Positions 21,359 to 32,399 of a stretch of 64,000 nt of DNA are shown here, in pieces. The translations under genes were made by a program, and so were the position numbers. Below the pieces are notes generated by a model. The model was not told where the DNA came from and did no database searches. It saw only the letters and a program-made list of their open reading frames with translations. The stretch spans positions 138,694,001 to 138,758,000 of the forward strand of contig JBITNC010000001.1 of NCBI GenBank assembly GCA_050084985.1, written 5' to 3'. Position 1 is the stretch's first letter. Every line of letters begins with the position of its first letter. The stretch is from Nageia nagi. Taxonomy: Eukaryota; Pinophyta.

Positions 21359-23165
21359 TTTTAGGATTTAGATATTCAATTTTGTGAGAAAAAATTGAAA
21401 AGAAATTAATAAACATGTAAAACAAAGAAACACAAAATTTTAAAAAAGGTTTACTCAACAACACATTGAGCTACATCCCCTAAAGCACTAGCACTTACAT
21501 CTTTGTTTTTCCCCTAATTAAAAATAATGTATAAAAGAAAGGAAGAACAGCAACCTTCATTGTTGTTTGCACCCTCTATATCTCCATATAGTAAAATCAA
21601 AACAACCAACATCTTCTCAGGGCATGGGTTTTTCCCCACCCATGACCATGTAAACTTTATCATAGCTATAAAAGAACAAGAGGTTTAGCTACTTTAAAAA
21701 AATGAACAATCTACCATATGGCATCAATGCAAGCTCCTCAAAATACATCCTTAGACTCACACTATAAAATTAAATCTTAGAAAAATTTATCATCTCATAA
21801 GCTTATAATAGAGAATTACATCAAGAATATATCTCCTAACATTATCTTAGCATTACCACTGGTGGACGCCAATACTGATACACTCCCCTTTTTCGACATT
21901 ACTACCTTTGGTATTACTACATCCATTTTATGCAACATTTTAAATTAAATAAAAAAATTACTTTTACATATTACATGACCATAGTTGTTATTTTAATTAA
22001 AAAAATTAATAAAAACCAACTTAGGTAAACTTGTTACCCTCATCATTGTAAAATTAGTATGTTGTCGATCAAAACAATCCTCATCGCCATTTGTTTGGAT
22101 ACTCCCCAAAATTTATCAATCATCATGAAAATCAATCAAATTCACCAAAAGTTTCCCATATGTACTTTTTGAATTTTTGCCTCATATCTAATCCTTATTA
22201 CATTTGTTATGCCAACGAAATTGCACCTAGTGCTCACAACACGAATGTGTCTTTTTCTAACATGGATGCTACCAAAAGAGCCCTAAAAATTTGGGGTTTT
22301 GGGTTTTTTTAAATTAGCCATACTTTACTCCCTCTTTAATATTTTCATGATTTTAGCTTTATCAAATGCAGTAGTTCCTATTTTCATAATGAATATGGAA
22401 CCCAAATACCCCAATAATTTTCCCACTTAGAGACTTGATTCATTGCTTCAGATTGTAGCACAACTCATCTTCCTTTTTATGATGCCCCAATAAACCCTCC
22501 TCCTAGTTTTTCCCTTGGATCAACCATATCCTAATGTAATTTATTCAAGTTTTTCCTTGCCCCAAATTGTCCCTTTTTTTTTATCATGCATACAAAACAC
22601 CATGCACCATCCAACCTTAGGGATTTCCAATTTCCCATTTCCATTCTTGGTTTTCCCTTTCATAAACACTCACCACCATTAGTATGAAAATTTATATGAA
22701 ACTATGGGGAACTTTAGACTCTACCTCCATATTAGAACATTCTCAATGAAAATTTTTCTACCCCATTTTGAAGATCCTTTGAAACCCAATTAGTATCCAT
22801 ATCATTTCCTTTTAAAAGCCCCCTTTCTATAGGATCCCCTTGATCCCCCAAAAATATCATTGCTCCCATTATTTTATGAATCTTCGCACATTAGTAAGAA
22901 AGCTACAAGAATAAAATTATTGTGCTATTGTACACAATGAATAATATGAAATTATTATATCCCCAAGGGCTCCTCTAAATTTTTCCCCCCACAATCACAC
23001 TAAAAATTTTTTACATTGTTATAAAAATTTATCATCTCATAAACTTACAATAAAAAGAATTACTTTGAGAATTTTCTCTCTTGAAATTCTCCAAGAAATT
23101 GACCATTAAAATGCCAATATGAAATCACTCACCTTTCTTGTATTATTTCACTCATTTTCCTTTAA
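21359..23165 (-). mobile_element. Non-autonomous copia-type LTR element, unit 2, internally deleted
   Basis: The left LTR runs 21,359-22,416, preceded by AGGCT (21,354-21,358), a diverged form of the AGGTT target duplication of the other copies. The internal region follows to about 22,890, where sequence jumps from internal region into the middle of the right LTR (aagctacaagaataaaattatt). The primer site and LTR start are therefore deleted. The right LTR remnant ends near 23,165 where it joins sequence equivalent to 9,720. Confidence 0.7.
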
Positions 23166-25430
23166 AGTGTAAAAAAATTCATTTTTTTTCCCCAAATCTA
23201 TCAAATGTAGTTGAATAAGAATTTGATTTGGGTTTTTCCTAAAAATTTTTTATTTCATATTAAATTTAGGGTCATTTTCGAAACCCTTTTTTTTTATTTG
23301 ATCTATTTTTAATTTGGTATGTCCTAAAAAATTTCTTAATCCTTTTCCCTATTAATTTTATTATAATTGGACATTTTTTCAAATGGTGATGAATTCTAGA
23401 ATACATATTTGAAATTCCAAAATTCAAGGGGAAAAATTTTTTTTTAAATCATAGGAGTAAGGGGGCCCTTTTCAAAATGGATAATCATAAACCCAAATTT
23501 TTAAAAAGTAGTATTAAACCACACTAACATAAAATCAAACAAACATATTTAGGTAAATAAAAAAAATATTATAAAAGATTGCTAAATTTATAATGCAAGG
23601 TCTTATTTAAATCTCCTCCTAAGAGTTGTAACTAAATTTGAATGAAAAATAACCATGGGGGGATCCTTGTGCAATTATTTTAAAATACCAAAAAGAGTAA
23701 GAACAATCCATCCACAATTTCTTAGAAAAGATTTTGACTTTTTACAAATGCAAGATTTTTAAAAAAAAAGTTTTGGGGGTTTCTTTTTTTTTTGACAATG
23801 AGGGGTTAAAATTTAAACAAAATTTTCCCTATAAGGTAAAGTTCTAAGTAATCAAATTAAATTAAAAGAAAATATTTTAAGATGTTTTCCCTGAAAATAT
23901 GAAATTTTCAATTATATCCCTTGAAGAATCAAAAGATCTAACAACATTGTATGTTTGAAATTTAAATTAAGAGTTCTTTTGGGCCACATCACATAAAAAA
24001 AAAATAGATCCCCTTTAAAGGGAAACCCCTAAAAGGGAAAAATTTGAAGGATCATCTCCACAAAGAGGAAGGGTTAGAGGTACAATAGGAAGAAGAGGGT
24101 TTATTCCCACAAAGAGGTAGAGGTTGAAGAAGAATAAAAAAAACCTAAAACTATACTTAATATGAAGGGAAAAGGAAGAAAAACTTCAAACAAAAAAACG
24201 GGGGAGGCTCCCAAAACTATGATAATTCATTTTTTCAATGCTATTATTATCACAAATATAAAATTTTGGAACATAGAAAAAAAATAGAAGATAAAGTATG
24301 GAGTAAGCTCAATATACAATTGGGAAAGGGGAAAGGGGTAGATTACTATTTTGTTAACAAATATGTTTTAAAAGGGGGGAAATTTAAAAGAATATAAAGG
24401 GTTTTGTAGTGGGTGCAATAATCATAGAGAAAGGAAAAGAGATGTTTCTAATATTTTGATGAAACCATCTGATCAAAAGTGAAAAAGAGCAATAATACAA
24501 TTTACCAATCTTAGAGAAAAGGGGATAGTACTCAAAATAAATAAGGTTAAAAATTTTTTTTTTTTTTGAAAAAATTTTTATGTACTAGGTTTAAAGAATA
24601 AATTTTTAAGTATAAAGGTTTAACTTATATAAAAAAAAACATACTATATTTTTTTAGAATTTTACATGCTTTATTATTTTATAGCAAGAATAAAACTAAT
24701 TCCCAAAATTTCTATGACTACAAATAAGATATTTCTCTTATCATTAAAGGGGTTCACATTTAAGTTTCAAACCCTAGTAAAAGATTTAAAATGAATATGG
24801 AAAAATTTGTTTGGTCATTTAAATCTTGGTGGGCTAAATATTTTTCTTAAGAGGAACAGGTAATAGGTTTTGTGCTCATCCAAAAGCTAGATCAGAATGT
24901 GAGGGAAGCATAATAGGAAATACCATAGAGAATCATTTCTAATAGGAAGGTACTAGAGAGCTATTAGAGATAGTACAAATCAGATATATTTAGGGCCATT
25001 TAAATTTTTCTTCATTAAATTTAAATATATACATTTCTTAAAAATTTAATTTTTGATTAAAAGTAGGAAACTCTAGGTTTTGTCCATTAAAAAAAAAAAA
25101 TCTAAAAAATTTAAAAAAAATTAAATAATTTTTTGAGAATAAAATAGTCATTTTTTTCCAAATTTTAAAAAGCTAATAAAAGGTGGAGAGTACATCTCAT
25201 ACAAATTTTAGAATTTTTGTATTAAGAATGACATAAAAAGGGAGCTAACAAACCCAAAGGAAAACTCCCCCAAGAAAATGACATAAATTTTAGAGGGAAA
25301 AGTAGAAAAATGGTAAAATTTTGGTAAGGGGATGTTTAAAGCTAATAATTTAACTAATAATCCATTGAGGTTTTCTCATCATATCCCTTACAAGCATAAA
25401 TGAAAGTAATCAAAACCCCTTTAACAAAAA
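23166..25430 (+). pseudogene. Ty1-copia gag-protease-integrase remnant, unit 2
   Basis: A duplicate of 9,710-11,900 on the plus strand. The gag start, the zinc-knuckle region near 24,235-24,280, the protease region (SGCNNH near 24,408) and the integrase region are all recognisable. The second zinc-binding histidine position is still His here (FGHLNLGGL-type codons near 24,805), whereas unit 1 has Asn. The many homopolymer-like differences from unit 1 are probably sequencing error in part, so defects in this copy should not be read as biological. Confidence 0.7.
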
Positions 25431-27100
25431 ATTTTCCATACTTTCGGGTTTCTCTTTGTTCCCGGGTGAACCCAATTTAGTTCTTTTTAATTTCCCCTCC
25501 TATTCTTTTTTCCTATTACCTTGTTTTTCTCCTAAAGCTCTGATCATATTTTCCTTCCCTACTTTATTTTGAATACAAACTTACCCTTGATTTCCCTTCT
25601 CAGAAATCCTTAACATGAAATAGATGATCAAACTATTATTATTGAAAATGAAACTTCTATGGGTTCAACATACCTCCTTTTTCCATGTGCCCCAAACGGC
25701 AATTTAAAGAATAACCCCAAATTTTTGACTCCATGCCCTTCATAAAAAATCATAGTTAGATCATCTACATTTAAATCATATTAAAAATTTTTTTAATTAT
25801 TTCAAAAATTTTAAATATATGTATATCTTTAGGACATTTAAGAATTAATAAAAAGTATGATAGGTTAGGAGTGTTAAATACATATAACTAATTGGTATGG
25901 TCTTTGAATACATCTACATAATACTTTGCAAAAGGGAAAATGATTACCATATTTATACCAATATTACAAAAAACTCTATATGTAAAAAAATGTATTTAAG
26001 AATATTCATATGGAATAATATTTGTTGATCCCATTAACATATTCATAACAATGCAAATCCTTACAAGTTAGAACATAACCCAAATTTTTCTTAGGGTTTT
26101 TTTTTGGGTTATTTGTATTTTTTTTCTTTGATTATTGAAACTTGATTATTTAATATAATGATAAATATAACATTGTATTAATAAAAACTAAATTCACATT
26201 CTTTATTTGTAAAATCATAAAAATTTAATATTAATACTTATTGCTATAATAAATGGAACAAGTTGTATAAATTTAAAAGATGAATCAATATCATAATTAA
26301 GAATAAAATTTAATAAATACATAAAACCATTGAAAACTTGAAACAAAAATAATAAATTTGGATAATTGTTTGTATGGGCATCACATAGGTGACATGAATG
26401 GTGATTTTTTTTAATTAGTTTTATGATTTGGAAAATATATTGATGCTTCTCCAATGCCAAATAGTTGCATTATTATTAAAAAGATGAATCAAAATAAATA
26501 TGAAAATAATTCATTATGTAATATCATCAAACTATCAATCAACTAATGTTTGTAGGAGATATACGAAAAAAATATCTCTCAAACTTTGAAAGTGAAAAAA
26601 TATTCAAAAAAGTATTGCTAAATCTTATTTACAAGAAAAAGAAGCCACATAGCATCCTACTATAGGCTAAATACTATGGTAGGTTAAAGGAGAAAGAAAA
26701 GATTTCATGAAAAGAGAAGAAAGGGATAGCTCTAGATTGATGGACTAATTGACAAAATAAAATAAATGAACTACCTAACCCTTTTTTAAAGGAAAAGAAT
26801 GACACATAGAATCCCAATGTTGGCTGTTTTATAGTGAGCAGAGGCATATTATACTATACAAAAGAATCCTAATGGCTTTATGTTTCCTCCATGCAGTAGC
26901 AGCATGCCCCCACACCAATGGTAAAATCTTGAAACTCACAAAAACATTTTACATAACATTTTTTAGGTTCAAATTTATCTTTTTAATTTTTAAAATTTTT
27001 GTTAAAATCACCTTTTCTATGAATTTGATTCACAAAAAAAATTTCTATGTGACTTTTGAGGTGGGCCCCTTTAAAAGAATCTTGTTCATCGTCCATGAAT
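25431..27100. repeat. Duplicate of 11,870-13,560
   Basis: Collinear with unit 1, including the orphan BPS1-like downstream flank at 26,200-26,420. No coding sequence recognised. The error-like pattern fades after about 26,150, with a few late examples to about 27,075. Confidence 0.55.
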
Positions 27101-27157
27101 AATGCTTGAATATACAAATTTTTCATGAGCCAAACTCCACATTTCATCCAACTACTA

Positions 27158-27860
27158 TTAATCCTCATTTCCTGAAATCTTATCTAAAATATGATAAGAT
27201 GTAAAAATGCTTATTTCTTTACTATCAATCATTATAATTACATCTTGATTGAAAATATTACCTTCAAACTTAATATTGTGCTTAGCTTCCAAATCGTATT
27301 GCTCAAATGCTATGTAGATCTTGGAGTAGGTTTTTTTATTTGTTTTCAACCTTTGAAGAAAAATAATGATCATAGTGTGATCCTCCAGACTCAAGCATCC
27401 TCAATTAGGAATAGGTTGCTTATCCTTAGAATCTTTCTTATTAAACTCATAATCAAAGTTCCATTTCTTTGAGGGTTCATTTTATTAAAAAATCTTTATT
27501 TTCTTTATTGGTTAAAGTTTCTTGTACCTTCATTCATGTTGTAAATGAACTTTTTTTCTTCTATCTCTTAGACCAAATCTTGGATTTCTTACGTGTGTTA
27601 TCATCCTTAGTTAAATACTCAAGATAGGTCTTCCTAAAAATTTGGTTGCTTCCCTTCTTCCTTGCATGTCGTATGGCTTTTAGAGGGTCTTGAATTGATC
27701 TTCATATGTCACAATCTTCAATTTCTTTTTAGTCTCATATTGCGACATATGAAGATCATGTGAAGAAGGAGAGTTTCAAGCCTAGAACCTCTTTTTTCCA
27801 CTTGAGATATTTAAACACCCACTTGGCTCCCCAACTCCCCTCATGATTTGATGAAGAGAG
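27158..27860 (-). pseudogene. LTR-retrotransposon gag with zinc-knuckle remnant, unit 2
   Basis: Duplicate of 13,640-14,320 on the minus strand. A 78-codon open stretch (27,394 to 27,158) includes NIFNQDV and MIDSKE, which could be a decayed retroviral-type aspartic protease (the family has D-S/T-G; here D-S-K). The CFECGG zinc knuckle of unit 1 is frame-shifted here. Opposite in strand to the surrounding copia sequence. Confidence 0.45.
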
Positions 27861-28230
27861 AATTTATCAATAGGTATTTATGCAAAAAAATATATGTAAA
27901 TGAACCTCTAAAATTTGAGAAGGATGGAACACTTCACTTTATGTACAACCTGAAGAAGTCAATTTACAATTTGAAGAAAGATCTAAGACATAATAAAGGT
28001 AAATAACTTTCTCACAAAGTCAATTTTTATGATATGCAAAGTAGAATTTAATACATCTATCATAAGTAAGGGATGATCATAAATTTTCCATTACATTACA
28101 TGTTAATTTTCTTATTATGACAAATTATCCACATATGATCCAAATATTTATGAATAGACTATATGATACCTTTTAGATTGTTGATTTAGGAGTTAATAAT
28201 TCCTTGATTTGCAAGTAAGTAAATTTAGGA
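27861..28230 (+). pseudogene. Ty1-copia reverse-transcriptase fragment, unit 2
   Basis: Reads KIYVNEPLKFEKDGTLHFMY then NLKKSIYNLKKDLRH near 27,885-27,985, slightly better preserved than unit 1. The pattern matches the copia RT segment ending in LKKSLYGLKQAPRQW. Decay continues downstream with no intact catalytic Asp pair. Confidence 0.65.
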
Positions 28231-28522
28231 AGATATTTCTTTTTATCAATAAAATTATGTTTTGAATAATTTTGAAAAATAATTCTGCTTAAAAACTAAA
28301 ATTAATACTTGTTGCATATAATAAATTAAACACAGTATATGTTTTAAACAAAGACATGAATCAATATATAATTAAAATTTGGATAAATATTTGTATTCGG
28401 CATAACATAAGTGCAATGAAAGCTGATTTAGTCAAATAATCTAAATGTACATGAAGGGCCAAATTGTTACAAAAAAAACAGTCATTTGGGCATCCTTCTT
28501 TATTGAATGGAATGAGCTTATC

Positions 28523-29460
28523 TCAAGAAGAAGAAAGACTGTTCAAGAGTGCAACTCTAGCAGAAATAAAAGCTTTGAAGAGATGGCCTATTTTGTGATC
28601 CAAAAGGGCTAGAGCTCTGTCCAAGTCTTGGAGTGCCGTGTTGATTTCAGAGAGTTCAAGAGTCATGTGCAGCTTGGAGTTGGAGTTGAGTCGATTGTTG
28701 AGGTTATCAAGTGCAACATCTTCCCTCTCTAACTCGACCAACAACCACCTCTTGGACTTCCACCTTCTCATTTCAACGTTCTGCTTTAGCTTGGTTGTAG
28801 ATTGCTAAGAGGAAGTGATACAGATAGAGACGGCATCCTAAGAGGGTTGACGGAAAATGAAGCCACTAGTGCAGAACACCCCAAAGATGGCAATTGCCTT
28901 AGCATGGTTCACGGCAATGAAAGCTTCTTCACCTGATCCTACTTGCGTTTTTACCTGGAGGCTTACGCTATCAGTCATTCGCCTGAGTGTAGACATGCAT
29001 TTCTCAAGTCTGGATTGGATGCCCTTATTCTTTAGGCCTGACAAACTGGCAAGTGAGCTGCCCGATCTTTGAAGGGCATTGATACGAATGGCTACCTGCA
29101 CAGACGTGTGCTGCTTCCTCATTTCAGCTATGCTATCATCTCAACACATTGCAGATGTCTAGCAGATGCAGCATGTCTTCCAGATGTAGGTTCACCCATT
29201 TGCATCCCTTACTTGTGCCATCAATGTCAAACCCTAATTCTGAGGATCTGCGACAAGCGTTGATCACCACCTCCAAAGCTTCTCCAAGCCAATCTGCGCT
29301 GTAATATGAGCAAGAAGGCTGTTCCTGTAATGTTTCCAGATCAGCTGCGGATTCAGAGATGGCTGGGTGCCTCTCGAGTGTGCAGAGCTTACTCCATGAT
29401 CGCTTATGCCTGTGCCCATCTCTGCGTGGAGAGAGGGAGCGCAGGGCTAAGGCCGCTCAT
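28523..29460 (-). pseudogene. BPS1/ROH1-like (DUF793-type) pseudogene, copy D
   Basis: The longest copy, from the conserved ATG at 29,460 to the TGA at 28,523. It keeps the N-terminal block lost from copy C (RSLSPRRDG then HRHKRSWSKL, near 29,430-29,380) and the SADWLGEALEVV segment near 29,300. It also keeps the segment around EEAFIAVNHAKAIA that copy C lacks, and an intact 82-codon C-terminus (28,771-28,523, ending LLNSLSSS). It is broken by loss of about 37 bp just after the ATG, an extra base near 29,130, an extra base near 28,885 and a missing base near 28,795. Copies C and D together show a single-exon gene of roughly 300 codons with a hydrophobic segment in the middle. The likely role by family is a plant-specific regulator of unknown mechanism. 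Confidence 0.85.
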
Positions 29461-29498
29461 GGTGGTCGGGATTACTGATGCTGCGGCATTTACATATG

Positions 29499-29506
29499 TA
29501 TTTATA
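29499..29506 (-). promoter_or_regulatory. TATA box of BPS1-like copy D
   Basis: Minus-strand TATAAATA 39 bases upstream of the ATG at 29,460, in the same context as copy C (gaAATATAAATACAT). Conservation between the two copies supports it as the ancestral promoter element. Confidence 0.6.
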
Positions 29507-30665
29507 TTTCTGAAAGAGGGGGAACAAAGAGAAAGAATCCCGCCCAAACCAAAAGCAACTAATCTTAAGAAAATCAAGCTAGCGTAGCTTCTGTCCTCTC
29601 CCTTTGCAATTTCCATGTGATGAATGCGTGAAACCACCCGTGTGGGCGGGCTGTGTCCTTGTTGGGTACTTGCAGATGATTCCTCTTTCAGCTCACCATG
29701 TGTCCAAGTAATTTCCTCCTCTTAAAATCCATATTTTATTGCAGAAACGACCTTCGCATATTGTTATCTTACAACTATTTTGGTGGATCTCTGACATGCG
29801 ATAAATCAATCTCTATTTTGTGCTGTCCTCCTTAGCAACAACAAAGGGGACAGCTTTTCGTTGTCATGAAAGGGTTGTCATCTTCCATGACGAATATCAA
29901 GGTTCTCATCAAGCCATTACTGTCTGCTTCAGAGATGAAAGATGACAACAATCACCTGCGTGATGAATATGAAGTCTTTCATCAAGCTTTGATTGTCTCC
30001 TTAAGAGATGAAGCGATGACAAGATTCATTTGAGTTGTGTTATTTAGTAGTATTGTTATATTTAGTTGTTGTATTTCCTACCTATAATATGAAAATGGAT
30101 GCATAAGTAAAGTATCATTTCATGTCTATTTAGATAATCATGTCATTAAAACTATAAAACACATGATGGATAATTCAATTTATTCATGAATAATGTAAGA
30201 AGGATTCATTGTGGTAGAATGCTATCAATAGAACTGAAAAGAAACATAGATAAGATTAAAGTCAACACTTCATTTTTGTATTAGGTACATATTCTAATAA
30301 ATTATAAGGATCTAATGTATACTATATGATTATATGCACCAAGATATAATATATTTCTTAAAATACTGGAAATACACCATACAAATTTAAATAGATCATA
30401 TTCATAGTATATAAAAATGTAGCCTATATAATGAAATAAGATATTGAACTAAAATTTAAAGAAATTGATGTATAAAAAATATTTTGACTTCATGATTTTT
30501 TTAATATACTTACGTTTCATATTTGATCATACATAATATTTGTTGTTTTTTTACTTTTTTGAAGTATATAAGATTTAGTATTCTTTATAATTCTTGGTAT
30601 TATTATCTACAATATCTTAACAAATATTATGATAATATCTTAACAAAGGATTTATCTATAATATC
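29507..30665 (-). promoter_or_regulatory. Upstream region of BPS1-like copy D
   Basis: Collinear with 15,930-17,080, with the GC-richer proximal part, the two-copy repeat at about 29,905-30,035 and the AT-rich distal part. Similarity to unit 1 ends near 30,665 (aaaggatt), where gypsy gag sequence begins. No gene was found within it. Confidence 0.5.
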
Positions 30666-30689
30666 TTAACATCGATGAAGTGGTGGGAT

Positions 30690-32386
30690 GCTCTTGGATT
30701 GATCAAGCCTATCACATCCTGTCCTCATGATTTTCCCATGATCTTTAGCATGAGGTACTTCTTCATCCCATGAAGTGAGATGATAATGCTCTTTAATGTG
30801 CCCTCAACCTAAGGTGCCACATTATCTTGGGTGTCTACTCCAATCTCCTCTAAAATTACCTCTATGTAATATACCTATCCCTTGCATTGACAACAATCCC
30901 CTAGATCCCAACTCTTCTTGCAATAGAAGCACTTTCCCTCCTCTATCAGTTTCCTTCATGTGGCTACATCCAACTAATTCATTCAAGATGGGGGAAAGGG
31001 TTTGACCTTACTAGGCTCATATTTATTAGAAAGAGGCTTCTATGTCACTGGCTCTCTATAGGTATTCCATCCCTTGAGGGATTTTTACCATTAAATCCAT
31101 ATCATAAGCAGCCTAAATAGCAAGATCAAGGTTCCTAGGAGAGGATACCTTGATGATTCCTTGCAATGGATCCATCAAACCCTCAATGAAGAGGAATATG
31201 AACCTCTCCTTAGAAATGTTTTGAATCATGACTACAATCTTTTGAAACTCTATCATACACTCATCCATCACTCTGTGTTACCTCAATGATATCATATCTT
31301 AAAAGTAGTCATTCTCTTTCTTTCGATCAAACCTCTTGATCAACCATTAGGAAAAATCATCAAAGGAGTAGAAAATCACCCTTAAAATACAAATATGCAA
31401 AATGAATTTCATATTCCTCCATAATATTAAGGCTCAAGGTAAAATACATTTATAGCTAATGTAACCATGCTCTAACTATTATCTTCTTCTTGTCATACAT
31501 TTATACTTATATCATATTGATCTTTTGTTGCAAGTCCCTATTATCATTCCATGATCTATTTGGAGTCTACAGACTATGTGAACTGATCCCTTTCAATCCT
31601 TATATTTCCAAGTAGCCACTAAATTTGACATCTCTTCTCAACCCTGAATCCAAAATGTAATACTCCCTAAAAATTTGATTCCTTTCCAATGAACTAAGTA
31701 CCCTATTCTTTGCCTCTTTCCTAGACTTATTCATGAATATAGGTTTGTATAGATTTGGGATGATAGGTTACTCCTCCATCTTACCAACTTCCTTCTCCAC
31801 ATACCTCCCTAGGAGAGGTTTTGTACCCTAGGGTTCCTAATGTGAATGGGATCTAAAATGTGGGCTTTAGATGCCCCATAGAGCCATGGTGAGTTGACTC
31901 CTGATATCTCAAACTACAAGAACTCCCCATGCTCAGCTCATGATCCACCCTATCCTCCTTATGAAGCTCCTCTCTATTGTATATAGTAGAATGTGGGAGG
32001 CTAATCTATCTCTCAAACTTCTCATGAACCCCCATATGCCTATTTAGTTAGTACTGCATGGTGGTAACAACTTTGATCATGCTATGAATGGTTGAAATGA
32101 GCTCGTTAAAATTTTGTTCAAGGGTGGATTCTAGCATCAAAGTTGGTTTCCTCCTCATGGTTACCCTCAATATCTCCCTCAATCCCTCTTCTTCCTCTTT
32201 GAATATTCCTTCATTTTGCATCTTATTCCTCCATTACTAGCGATCCTCCTCATGGATGGCCCTAGAAGGTATCTCCTTAGTATATGACCTTTCACTTTTT
32301 CTAGCAAATGTCATATCTATTCAAGTGCTATATTTGCTTTAGTTACAATGAACTATAGGTCTCATACATAGTTTGGTTATAGCCAA
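30690..32386 (-). pseudogene. Ty3-gypsy gag remnant
   Basis: Read on the minus strand from the primer site at 32,398. An N-terminal part near 32,230-32,050 is rich in Glu/Arg. The retrotransposon gag domain is clear near 31,350-31,075: IKRFDRKKENDYF, then IEFQKIVVMIQNISKERFIF and IEGLMDPLQG with SPRNLDLAI. This is the characteristic gag core of plant Ty3-gypsy elements, which forms the virus-like particle. A decayed nucleocapsid region follows at 31,000-30,850. Stops interrupt all frames. The pol region is absent: the element ends at about 30,670, against BPS1-like upstream sequence. Confidence 0.75.
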
Positions 32387-32398
32387 GCTCTAATACCA
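32387..32398 (-). other. Primer-binding site of the gypsy element
   Basis: Plus-strand GCTCTAATACCA, minus-strand TGGTATTAGAGC, one mismatch from the initiator tRNA-Met complement. It is followed by TGTAAAGG at 32,400, the inner end of the LTR. Confidence 0.8.
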
Positions 32399-32399
32399 C

